A stretch of DNA of 35,064 nucleotides. Origin: Streptococcus mitis (lineage in GTDB: Bacteria > Bacillota > Bacilli > Lactobacillales > Streptococcaceae). Positions 13,980 to 21,825 of this stretch are shown one piece after another. A model generated the notes under the pieces. It ran no database searches. It was given only the letters and a program-made list of their open reading frames with translations, and had not been told where the DNA came from. The translations under genes and the position numbers were made by a program. Within the stretch, counting starts at the first letter, position 1. The number at the start of each line of letters is the position of its first letter. The DNA lies in contig NZ_WIJK01000024.1 of assembly GCF_009496285.1 (NCBI RefSeq), forward strand, positions 1-35,064, read 5' to 3'.

Positions 13980-14927
13980 ATGAAATCCTATAATACCTTG
14001 AATGATTATTATCGAAATTTATTCGGAGAAAAAACTTTCAAAGTTCCTATCGATGCTGGCTTTGATTGCCCCAATCGCGATGGAACTGTAGCACATGGGG
14101 GCTGTACTTTTTGTACGGTTTCTGGTTCTGGAGATGCAATCGTTGCTCCTGATGCTCCTATTCGCGAGCAATTCTATAAAGAAATTGACTTTATGCATCG
14201 TAAGTGGCCTGAAGTTAAAAAATATTTGGTTTACTTCCAAAATTTTACCAATACACATGAAAAGCTGGAAGTGATTCGCGAACGCTATGAACAAGCTATC
14301 AATGAACCTGGGGTTGTCGGCATCAATATCGGAACTCGACCAGATTGCCTTCCTGATGAGACAATTAAATACTTGGCAGAATTATCAGAGCGAATGCATG
14401 TTACCGTAGAGTTAGGCTTACAAACTACTTATGAAGAAACTTCAGAATTGATTAACCGCGCCCACTCCTATGAACTCTACGTGGAGACAGTCAAACGACT
14501 TCGAAAGTATCCGAAGATTGAGATTGTTGCCCATTTGATCAATGGTTTGCCCGGAGAAACTCATGACATGATGGTGGAAAATGTTCGGCGTTGTGTAAGG
14601 GACAATGATATCCAAGGAATTAAACTTCACCTACTTCATCTCATGACCAATACTCGGATGCAAAGGGATTATCATGAAGGTCGTTTACAGCTCATGAGTC
14701 AGCATGAATATGTCAAGGTCATCTGTGACCAACTAGAAATTATTCCCAAACATATCGTTATCCATCGGATAACTGGAGATGCACCTAGAGATATGTTGAT
14801 CGGTCCTATGTGGAGTCTCAATAAATGGGAAGTTCTAAATAGCATTGAGGCTGAAATGAGACGACGCGGTAGCGTCCAAGGATGCAAGGCTGTAAAACAG
14901 GAGTTTATGAATGAAAAGACCACTTGA
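13980..14927 (+). CDS. mnmL: Radical SAM enzyme, TIGR01212/YtqA family (probable tRNA-modifying MnmL)
   Basis: A 315-residue radical SAM protein. The cluster-binding cysteines are in FDCPNRDGTVAHGGCTFC (Cys27, Cys39, Cys42 by eye), the spaced C-x(n)-GGC-x2-C form typical of the TIGR01212/YhcC-YtqA group. NIGTRPDCLPDE and ELGLQTTYEETSELINRAHS are conserved barrel segments. B. subtilis YtqA, next to ytqB, has been proposed as MnmL, which helps convert the cmnm5 wobble uridine toward nm5/mnm5. Here too the next gene is the YtqB-type methyltransferase, overlapping by 17 nt. The start is the ATG at 13980; the upstream in-frame TTG at 13944 coincides with the -35 box. No Shine-Dalgarno is present, so a leaderless transcript is likely. 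Confidence 0.85.
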   Translation: MKSYNTLNDYYRNLFGEKTFKVPIDAGFDCPNRDGTVAHGGCTFCTVSGSGDAIVAPDAPIREQFYKEIDFMHRKWPEVKKYLVYFQNFTNTHEKLEVIRERYEQAINEPGVVGINIGTRPDCLPDETIKYLAELSERMHVTVELGLQTTYEETSELINRAHSYELYVETVKRLRKYPKIEIVAHLINGLPGETHDMMVENVRRCVRDNDIQGIKLHLLHLMTNTRMQRDYHEGRLQLMSQHEYVKVICDQLEIIPKHIVIHRITGDAPRDMLIGPMWSLNKWEVLNSIEAEMRRRGSVQGCKAVKQEFMNEKTT

Positions 14928-15468
14928 AATGGCGCATGATTTTCTTGCCCAAGTCATCACCCAAGAAGATATTGTCGTTGATGCGACCATGGGAAATGGC
15001 CATGATACCCTTTTTCTAGCTAAGTTAGCTAAACAAGTCTATGCTTTCGATATACAGGAACAAGCTCTAGAAAAGACTAGCCAACGTCTCCAAGAAGCTG
15101 GTTTGACCAATGCAGAATTAATCCTACAAGGTCATGAAACCGTGGATCAGTTTGTAACTGAGGTGAAAGCAGCCATCTTTAATCTTGGTTATCTTCCTTC
15201 AGCTGATAAAAGCATTATCACCCAACCTCAAACAACTATTAAAGCACTGGATAAACTTTGCCAAATGCTAGTTAAAGGTGGACGAATAGCCATCATGATT
15301 TATTACGGGCATGAAGGCGGAGATATTGAACGGGATGCAGTCATGGATTTTGTCAGTCACTTACCACAACAAGAATATACTGCTACGATCTATCGCACTC
15401 TCAACCAGATCAACAATCCACCGTTTTTAGTCATGATTGAAAAATTAGAAAGGTATCGACATGGATAA
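14911..15468 (+). CDS. mnmM: YtqB/MnmM-type tRNA methyltransferase
   Basis: A 185-residue class I SAM-dependent methyltransferase (rRNA methylase family Pfam rRNA_methylase). The SAM-binding motif is VVDATMGNGHDTLFLA (about 22-37), with an acidic residue after strand 2 in YAFDIQEQAL, a FNLGYLPSADK motif (about 94-104), and GGRIAIMIYYGHEGG near 130. B. subtilis YtqB was identified as MnmM, which N-methylates nm5s2U to mnm5s2U at tRNA position 34; the pairing with the radical SAM gene supports this. The ATG at 14911 lies inside the end of the upstream gene with CAGGAG 7 nt before it, so translation is coupled. Confidence 0.85.
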   Translation: MKRPLEMAHDFLAQVITQEDIVVDATMGNGHDTLFLAKLAKQVYAFDIQEQALEKTSQRLQEAGLTNAELILQGHETVDQFVTEVKAAIFNLGYLPSADKSIITQPQTTIKALDKLCQMLVKGGRIAIMIYYGHEGGDIERDAVMDFVSHLPQQEYTATIYRTLNQINNPPFLVMIEKLERYRHG

Positions 15469-15715
15469 ACAATACCTACGAGATAAAATAGAAGCTCTTC
15501 GCCACAACTTTGTAGAATCAACCCAACATGAACGGGCAGTTGGTATGTTAGATGAAGCTCATATGAGCAAGAAGATGCTGAAAATCAAGAAGAAAATGAT
15601 AACACTTGAAATGGAGCGTTGTCAGAAGAAAATCGAGCACAAGGACTGCTCGAAGATTGATCAAAAAATCCAAGAACAAAAGGAACTTTTTGAAGCTTGT
15701 CGAAAACAAAAATAA
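15461..15715 (+). CDS. Small basic helical protein of unknown function
   Basis: An 84-residue, Lys/Glu/Gln-rich protein starting 8 nt inside the end of the methyltransferase gene, with an AAAGG ribosome site. Most of it should be helical, with charged repeats such as KKMLKIKKKMITLEMERCQKK suggesting coiled-coil or RNA-binding character. Three Cys are in the C-terminal third (RCQ, DCS, ACR). There is no signal peptide or membrane segment. I do not recognise a named family. Tight spacing between mnmM and the antiporter (11 nt) means it is certainly co-transcribed, and it could be a partner of the tRNA enzymes. Confidence 0.7.
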   Translation: MDKQYLRDKIEALRHNFVESTQHERAVGMLDEAHMSKKMLKIKKKMITLEMERCQKKIEHKDCSKIDQKIQEQKELFEACRKQK

Positions 15716-15726
15716 GGAGGTAGAAG

Positions 15727-17781
15727 ATGGATTTACTTTTTTATCTCTTGATATTTTTACTTGTTCTCATTGTTTCTAGTACGACCAATAAACTTCTTCC
15801 CTTTTTACCCATGCCCCTGATTCAGATTCTTCTGGGAATCGGACTTGGTCTTTGCTTACCCAACAACCAATATCACTTAGATACTGAGTTGTTTCTAGCT
15901 TTAGTCATTGGTCCACTACTCTTTCGTGAAGCTCAAGAAGCAGATGTAACCTCTATCCTAAAGCACTGGAGAATCGTTCTCTATCTGATTTTCCCCGTCA
16001 TCTTTATATCTACTCTAAGTATGGGAGGACTTGCCCATGTCCTTTGGGCGAGCTTACCATTAGCTGCCTGCCTAGCCGTAGGGGCTGCACTTGGTCCTAC
16101 TGACCTGGTTGCCTTTGCTTCCCTTTCTGAACGGTTTACATTTCCAAAACGAATTTCAAATATCTTAAAAGGGGAAGGCTTGTTAAATGACGCTTCTGGG
16201 CTAATTGCTTTTCGTGTAGCTCTCATCGCATGGACAACAGGGACTTTCTCACTTACCCAAGCTGGTACTTCATTAGCAATTTCCATCATTGGAGGTTTTG
16301 CAGTTGGCCTTATAACAGCCTTCATTAATCGCTCCCTTCACTCCTTCCTCCTCAGCGTACGAGCTACTGATATCGCCAGTGAACTCTTGCTGGATCTCAG
16401 TTTACCACTTTTAACATTCTTCATAGCTGAAGAGATTCATGTTTCTGGAATTATTGCGGTCGTTGTCGCTGGTATTTTAAAAGCTAGTCGTTTCAAGAAA
16501 ATAAATCTGCTTGAAGCCCAAGTTGATACTGTTACAGAGACTGTATGGCACACTGTTACCTTTATGCTTAATGGTTCTGTCTTTGTTATTTTGGGAATGG
16601 AACTGGAGATGATTGCGGAGCCAATTCTTAAGAGTGCTTTTTATAACAATGTGCTCCTTCTCATCACTATCTTCCTCTTAACCTTCCTACTCTTTGCCAT
16701 CCGCTTTCTCATGATTTACGGCTTTTACGCGTTTCGAATAAAGAAACTTCAAAAAAGTCTCCACAAGTATGTCAAAGATATGCTTCTCTTGACATTTTCT
16801 GGAGTTAAAGGAACGGTTTCTATTGCTACCATCCTCTTGATACCATCTAACTTAGAGCAGGAATATCCGCTCCTTCTCTTCCTCGTAGCTGGTGTAACCC
16901 TGGTCAGTTTCCTTACTGGATTATTGGTCTTGCCACACCTTTCTGAAGAGCAAGAACCATCTAAGGATCATCTCATGCACATCGCTATCCTAAACGATGT
17001 TGCCATGGAGTTAGAGAAAGATTTGGAACATACTAAAAACAAGGTTCCCCTCTATGCTGCTATCGATAATTATCACGGACGGATTGAAAATCTCATCCTC
17101 AGCCAAGAAAACAAAGAAATCCAAGAAGACTGGGAAGCTCTTAAACTCTTGATTCTCAGTATCGAGAACGATGGTTTGGAACAGGCCTATGAAGAAGGCA
17201 AAATCGGTGAAAGAGGTTATCGTGTTTATCAACGGTACTTGAAAAGCATGGAGAACAATATTAAGCGAAACTTTGCTTCTCGCCTAACCTACTACTTCCT
17301 AGTTTCTATCCGGATTGTGCGTTTTCTCCTTCATGAATTGCTCACATTTGGAAAAACCTTCCGTTCTTGGAGAGACAAGGGAAATCAAAGACTACTAGCC
17401 ATCGATTATGATCAGATTGCAGAGCTCTACCTAGCCAACACTGAAATCATCATCGAAAGTTTGGAAAACCTGAAAGGGATTTATAAGAGTTCCTTGATTA
17501 GCTTTATGCAGGAATCACGTCTCCGTGAAACCAGTCATATTACCAGTGGTGCCTTTGTGGAACGGGTTATCAATCGTATCAAACCCAATAACATTGATGA
17601 AATGTTGAGAGGCTACTATCTAGAACGTAAGTCTATCTTTGAATACGAAAAACAAAAACTCATCTCAGCCCAGTATGCCAAAAAATTACGACAAAATGTA
17701 AACAACCTAGAAACCTATTCTCTAAAAGAAGCAGCCAACACACTACCTTATGATATGATGGAATTAGTTCGCAGAAATTAA
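15727..17781 (+). CDS. CPA1-family Na+/H+ antiporter
   Basis: A 684-residue monovalent cation:proton antiporter. The membrane domain (about 1-400, 12 or so helices) includes the ion-site motifs GAALGPTDLVAFASL (about 113-127) and GEGLLNDASGLIAF (about 151-164), whose Asp residues match the transport site of NhaP/NHE-type CPA1 proteins. The remaining 280 residues form a long charged, helical cytoplasmic domain, as in other large bacterial CPA1 members, probably regulatory. The start is the ATG at 15727 with a strong AAGGAGG site. It is the fourth gene of the operon. The cation (Na+, Li+ or K+) cannot be decided from sequence. Confidence 0.9.
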   Translation: MDLLFYLLIFLLVLIVSSTTNKLLPFLPMPLIQILLGIGLGLCLPNNQYHLDTELFLALVIGPLLFREAQEADVTSILKHWRIVLYLIFPVIFISTLSMGGLAHVLWASLPLAACLAVGAALGPTDLVAFASLSERFTFPKRISNILKGEGLLNDASGLIAFRVALIAWTTGTFSLTQAGTSLAISIIGGFAVGLITAFINRSLHSFLLSVRATDIASELLLDLSLPLLTFFIAEEIHVSGIIAVVVAGILKASRFKKINLLEAQVDTVTETVWHTVTFMLNGSVFVILGMELEMIAEPILKSAFYNNVLLLITIFLLTFLLFAIRFLMIYGFYAFRIKKLQKSLHKYVKDMLLLTFSGVKGTVSIATILLIPSNLEQEYPLLLFLVAGVTLVSFLTGLLVLPHLSEEQEPSKDHLMHIAILNDVAMELEKDLEHTKNKVPLYAAIDNYHGRIENLILSQENKEIQEDWEALKLLILSIENDGLEQAYEEGKIGERGYRVYQRYLKSMENNIKRNFASRLTYYFLVSIRIVRFLLHELLTFGKTFRSWRDKGNQRLLAIDYDQIAELYLANTEIIIESLENLKGIYKSSLISFMQESRLRETSHITSGAFVERVINRIKPNNIDEMLRGYYLERKSIFEYEKQKLISAQYAKKLRQNVNNLETYSLKEAANTLPYDMMELVRRN

Positions 17782-17812
17782 GATTTAGGTTATTATTGTG
17801 GAGGATTATGCA

Positions 17813-18676
17813 ATGAAAAAGTTGTGGAAACAACTAACCAATAGGCCTTTATTGAAAGCTTTTTTGCACTACTATCGTGTTTCAGATATTGAATTAACTA
17901 GTGTAGCCGTGGCCTATTATTGGTTGATTTCAATCTTCCCCTTACTTATGATAGCTGTCAATATCTTGCCTTATTTTCAAATTCCAATCTCTGATTTCTT
18001 GATCACACTAAAGGAATTTTTACCAGATACGATCTATGATGTAGTAGCAAAGATTGCTCGAGAAGTACTGACTCAACCATCTGCTGGTCTCTTGAGCTTT
18101 GCAGTTATCTCATCCCTTTGGACCTTCTCAAAATCCATGAATTTCCTCCAAAAATCTTTTAATAAAGCTTATGGAATTGCTAAAAACAGAGGGCTTATTT
18201 CCCATCAACTGATGAGTCTCCTGGTTAGTTTGGGATTACAGATTCTCTTTGCACTTGCTCTATTCCTAAGTATGTTTGGTCATATGTTATTGGATCTGTT
18301 AAAAAACTACTGGAAATCCGAAAGTTCTCTATTTGCATATTTACAAGATTTTACAGGACCGCTGATTTATGCCTTTCTGTTTGCGATCTTGATCATGCTC
18401 TATTATTTCCTTCCGAATGTAAAAGTCGGTCGTATTCGTTACGTACTTCCTGGAAGTCTGTTCGTACTTCTTACTCTCATATCTCTATTAACGATCTTTT
18501 CAGCTTACTTCAACAATTATGTTAACTATCTAGTCGACGTTCGATTTTTCAGTTCCATCATCGTTGTTGTCATGATGTTCTGGTTCATTATCATTGCCAA
18601 GATATTGATTATCGGTGCAGTAATCAATGCCAGTGTTCAAAGCCTAAAAGACTCGGACTTTAAAGCAAATCAATAA
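17813..18676 (+). CDS. YihY/virulence factor BrkB family membrane protein
   Basis: A 287-residue inner membrane protein with about six transmembrane helices. Typical family features are the N-terminal amphipathic part, VAVAYYWLISIFPLLMIAVN, the short hydrophobic stretch ISSLWTFSKSMNFLQKSFNKAYG and a final pair of helices ending in Asn-rich cytoplasmic sequence. It was once annotated as ribonuclease BN by error; the true function is unknown. The start is the ATG at 17813 with GGAGG 8 nt upstream; a GTG at 17798 is just before the ribosome site. It follows the antiporter by 31 nt and ends the operon before the BOX element and terminator. Confidence 0.88.
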   Translation: MKKLWKQLTNRPLLKAFLHYYRVSDIELTSVAVAYYWLISIFPLLMIAVNILPYFQIPISDFLITLKEFLPDTIYDVVAKIAREVLTQPSAGLLSFAVISSLWTFSKSMNFLQKSFNKAYGIAKNRGLISHQLMSLLVSLGLQILFALALFLSMFGHMLLDLLKNYWKSESSLFAYLQDFTGPLIYAFLFAILIMLYYFLPNVKVGRIRYVLPGSLFVLLTLISLLTIFSAYFNNYVNYLVDVRFFSSIIVVVMMFWFIIIAKILIIGAVINASVQSLKDSDFKANQ

Positions 18677-18690
18677 TTTTTTATCGATTA

Positions 18691-18849
18691 ATACTCAATG
18701 AAAATCAAAGAGCAAACTAGGAAGCGAGCCGCAGGTTGCTCAAAACACCGTTTTGAGGTTGTGGATAGAACTGACGAAGTCAGCTCAAAATACTATTTTG
18801 AGGTTGCAGATGGAAGCTGACGTGGTTTGAAGAGATTTTCGAAGAGTAT
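18691..18849. repeat. BOX element (boxA-boxB-variant boxC)
   Basis: It begins ATACTCAATGAAAATCAAAG (boxA) and ends GAAGAGATTTTCGAAGAGTAT (boxC); these are the established ends of pneumococcal/Mitis-group BOX repeats. The middle has one boxB (TTTTGAGGTTGTGGATAGAAC, then TGACGAAGTCAG) and a second TTTTGAGGTTGCAGAT start that runs directly into GAAGCTGACGTGG of boxC. The usual TACGGCAAGGC start of boxC is missing. Folded RNA from such elements can affect neighbouring gene expression. Confidence 0.9.
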
Positions 18850-18860
18850 AAACAAATCAA

Positions 18861-18891
18861 TCCCCCAGCTATTTGATACTGGGGGATTTTT
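18861..18891. terminator. Intrinsic terminator between YihY/BrkB and ATP-grasp genes
   Basis: TCCCCCAG (18861-18868) pairs with CTGGGGGA (18879-18886), followed by TTTTT on the plus strand. It lies between convergent genes and also forms on the minus strand, where the ATP-grasp gene ends at 18904. Confidence 0.88.
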
Positions 18892-18903
18892 GAATTAGTT
18901 ACT

Positions 18904-19845
18904 TTATTGTCCACTAGTGAGGGCTTGCAATTCTGTTTTTAGATACTGAGCCAAATGTTGGTGAGCAAAAATATTGGCATTTTTTTCTGCGGTAGGATTG
19001 TAGTTGGTGTTGGTATTTACATCATAGACATAAATATCTCCACTCTCTGATTGAACCCATTCAATCGCCGCAACTTCAATCTGAGCATTTTTCAAGAAAT
19101 TCTCATAAGCTTCTCTTCGGCCATCTGGTAGAGGTTCTGTAATCTGGAATTTCTCAGATGTTTCCAGTTGCTCTGGTCTCTTACCGATTTGGCAACCATC
19201 TGCTGGGCACAGTTGGAAACCATCTGAAGAATCGATTGAAACAGTATAAAGGAACTTCTGGTTGATAAACTCTGAACGACGGATACGTCCATCACTTGGC
19301 TTGATGTAGGCTTGTAACAAGGTAATACCGTCCACTGAAGGTTCAAAGAGGGGACTATTGACATAGGCTTCAAGTTCTTCTTCATTTTGAAAGAGTTGAA
19401 CCCCCAATCCTTTACCTGCTCGATTATGTTTGGTAATCAAAGGATAGATGTTCAATTTTCTTGCTGCTTCAATAATGTTCTCTTGCCCTAAAACCGCAAC
19501 TGTTGCAGGAGTCTCGATACCAGATTCGTTTAACTTCAAATATTGTTTGACTTTACTGATTTCTAGGTTGATAGCACCGGTACCATTCACAACTTTGCGT
19601 CCGTGTGTTTCTAACCAAGTAATCACTTGCTCTGTAAATTCTGGCGCATAACGATGTCCTCTTGTGTGAGAAGAGGCAGACATACGATTGTAAAAGATAC
19701 CTTGCGGCGGTGGGCTTTGCAAATCTAAAACCCCACTAGACAAATCCCACAGTTCATAAGGGACTTCTAGTTCTTCCAACCATTTGACCAAATGCTGGGT
19801 CCATTCAAGATTCTCATGGATTACATAAACTTTTGCTTCACTCAT
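18904..19845 (-). CDS. RimK-like ATP-grasp ligase
   Basis: A 313-residue ATP-grasp enzyme. The N-terminal pre-ATP-grasp domain (about 1-95) is followed by the nucleotide-binding part, with ITKHNRAGKGLGVQLF (glycine-rich loop) and LLQAYIKPSDGRIRRSEFI. The metal site near the C-terminus is IYVYDVNTNTNYN (Asp and Asn ligands). This family joins amino acids or peptides to carboxylates (RimK adds Glu to ribosomal protein S6; others make glutathione or peptide products); the substrate here is unknown. The start is the ATG at 19843-19845 with AAGGAG upstream. It begins 14 nt after the end of a broken dicarboxylate/amino-acid symporter, suggesting the two once worked together. Confidence 0.85.
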   Translation of the reverse strand: MSEAKVYVIHENLEWTQHLVKWLEELEVPYELWDLSSGVLDLQSPPPQGIFYNRMSASSHTRGHRYAPEFTEQVITWLETHGRKVVNGTGAINLEISKVKQYLKLNESGIETPATVAVLGQENIIEAARKLNIYPLITKHNRAGKGLGVQLFQNEEELEAYVNSPLFEPSVDGITLLQAYIKPSDGRIRRSEFINQKFLYTVSIDSSDGFQLCPADGCQIGKRPEQLETSEKFQITEPLPDGRREAYENFLKNAQIEVAAIEWVQSESGDIYVYDVNTNTNYNPTAEKNANIFAHQHLAQYLKTELQALTSGQ

Positions 19846-19858
19846 TTTTCATATCTCC

Positions 19859-21110
19859 TTAAGAAAAGCTGACTGATAATTGGCTTTCCTTTTCTTCTTT
19901 TAAAATATATCCTTCTGTTTTTTCGATAACGCTAACTGTTAAGATTTGACCCAAAACATTGATCATGGTACGGCCGGCATTGACAAAAAAATCAACTGCA
20001 AAAATCAAGGCCACTCCTTCAACTGGCAAGCCCAATTAAGGTGCTGCAGCTAGTAGAACTACGATAGCTCCTGATGGCACAGTTGCTGCAGTTTTTCCAA
20101 TCAAAGTCAACAATAAAACAGTAAACAAGAGACTTGATAAAGAAAATTGAATACCATAGGCGTGGGCGATAAAGATTGTCGCTACTGAGAAATAAACTGC
20201 TGCTCCCTCTAAGTTAAAAGTATATCCTAAAGGAACAACTAAATCAATTGTATACTCGTCATGCCACTGTTTTTTTCAAATCTTTAAGTAGTGATGGCAA
20301 GACAACACTAGAACTACCCGTAACAAAGGCCAGTGTCAAGAGACTCCAATTTTCACGAAAGGCTGACAAATACGGAACTTTAAAGAAGACTACAATCAAA
20401 GGGAAAATAAGGAGAACCAAAACAGCATAAGCCAAATAAGTTCCAATGACAAACTGACCAAGTCCAATCAATTTATCAAGGCCAGTAGTGGCAACATCTT
20501 TGGCGATAAATCCAAAAATCCCAATCGGTGATAGTTTAACAATCACTGCAACAATCTTATAGATGGCTTCAATCCAGATTTGGAAACCTTGGATAATTTT
20601 CTGAGATTTCTCTGATTTAAAATTCCCGATTCCGTAACCAAGAAAGATGGCAAAAACGATAATTGGCAAGAGGGCACCTTCTGAAAGCGACTTAACGATA
20701 TTTGATGGAATGAAACCAAGCAAAAATTCGCTGAATTTTACATTGTTGGCAATCCCATCAAGATTTCCACCAGTTTGACCAATATTCACTCCTTGACCAA
20801 ATCCTAAATAGTAACTAGCAAATACAAACAATAGGGTAATAGCAGTTGTTACTGCGAAAAAGTAAACCAAGCTCTTGGTCAATATTTTTCCAAAAGATTT
20901 TTTCCCGATAACACCGGCTACTGCAACAACGATGGTTGGGAAGATTAGCGGAATGATAACCATATTGATCAATTTAATAAAGGCTTGTCCTAAAAATTGA
21001 TAAAAGCCTGCAAATTGTGGCCAGATGACTGCAGCAATCACCCCCAAGACCAAAGCCACCAATAATTGAATTCCTAGTGAGAGTTTTGACCATAAAGTAA
21101 CTAATTTCAT
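19859..21110 (-). pseudogene. Dicarboxylate/amino acid:cation symporter (DAACS), frameshifted and stopped
   Basis: A gene for a GltP/TcyP-like sodium or proton symporter. The first 283 codons (21110-20259; ATG behind AAAGGAG) are intact and include the Ser-rich TGSSSVVLPSLLKDL motif. At a run of seven T on the plus strand (20270-20276) one extra base shifts the frame and creates an early TGA. Reading on in the correct frame gives YTIDLVVPLGYTFNLEGAAV and the pore segment up to VVLLAAAP. There an in-frame TAA (20036-20038) interrupts LGLPVEGVALIFAVDFF, and the gene would have ended at 19859-19861 after a hydrophilic tail. Two independent lesions argue for a real pseudogene and not a sequencing slip. 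Confidence 0.88.
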
Positions 21111-21346
21111 AAGAAACTCCTTTGTTTTATTTGCTACTCATTCTACTACTATTCTTCACTTCTGACTAATATATATTTTCTATGTTGAACATAAAAAAGA
21201 TTTATATTGAGAGTTCAAACTATCATCGTACCGAACACATGATTCATTCTGTTCAAGCAGGAATTATAAAATCTGTTTCTTACCAATGATTTTTTGCTAA
21301 AACAGTGATAAATCAAGGAATTTACTTTTCTATTCTCAAAATTTTA

Positions 21347-21355
21347 TGATACAAT
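21347..21355 (+). promoter_or_regulatory. Extended -10 promoter, leaderless start of DUF3397 gene
   Basis: TGA-TACAAT (21347-21355) lies 6 nt before the ATG at 21362. No convincing -35 box stands 16-18 bp upstream, so the TG extension is probably important. No ribosome site precedes the ATG. Confidence 0.55.
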
Positions 21356-21361
21356 AATGGT

Positions 21362-21715
21362 ATGATTTTAATGAAACTTGCTTCCATCTTGCTTTTGGTA
21401 CTAACCTTAGCTCTGGCGATTATTTTAAGCAGACTCTTTAAGTTAAAGAAAAGGGGCATCAATGCTGCTGATTTAGCTTTTCCTTTTCTAATTTTTGAAT
21501 ATTATTTGATTACGGCTAAGATGTTTACACACAATCAACTTCCAGTATTGGGAACGGCCTTATCAATACTAGCAATTGTGTTGGTCTTTTTCTTCTTAAA
21601 CAAAAGACGTAGTTTTTATTATCCAAAATTTATTAAATTCTTTTGGCGAGCTGGATTTTTACTAACACTGCTCATCTATATCATCATGATTGTTCAAATT
21701 TTCGTGATGAAATAG
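21362..21715 (+). CDS. DUF3397 family membrane protein
   Basis: A 117-residue protein with four predicted membrane helices (about 3-22, 36-55, 60-79 and 93-115), joined by short basic loops such as LFKLKKRG and LNKRRSFYYPKFIKFFWR. The pattern and the conserved FWRAGF segment near the last helix fit DUF3397, a Firmicute-specific family without known function. The start is ATG 21362 or the in-frame ATG at 21371; neither has a ribosome site, and the -10 box 6 nt upstream favours 21362 on a leaderless mRNA. It stands alone, upstream of the amidase gene. Confidence 0.75.
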   Translation: MILMKLASILLLVLTLALAIILSRLFKLKKRGINAADLAFPFLIFEYYLITAKMFTHNQLPVLGTALSILAIVLVFFFLNKRRSFYYPKFIKFFWRAGFLLTLLIYIIMIVQIFVMK

Positions 21716-21785
21716 TCAACTATTACAATATAGCCCACCAGCACCTCGATTTTGGCCACTAAATGTTCCATCTGAGGCACTTTTC

Positions 21786-21794
21786 TGATAAAAT
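21786..21794 (+). promoter_or_regulatory. Extended -10 promoter of the amidase gene
   Basis: TGA-TAAAAT (21786-21794) lies about 32 nt before the GTG start; no good -35 hexamer was seen at the expected spacing. Confidence 0.45.
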
Positions 21795-21825
21795 TATAAA
21801 AAAGTTAAAATAGGAGATAAATCAA

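Noticed and set aside
20248..20430. 60-codon plus ORF over the symporter frameshift
   Set aside because: Antisense to conserved transporter sequence, no ribosome site.
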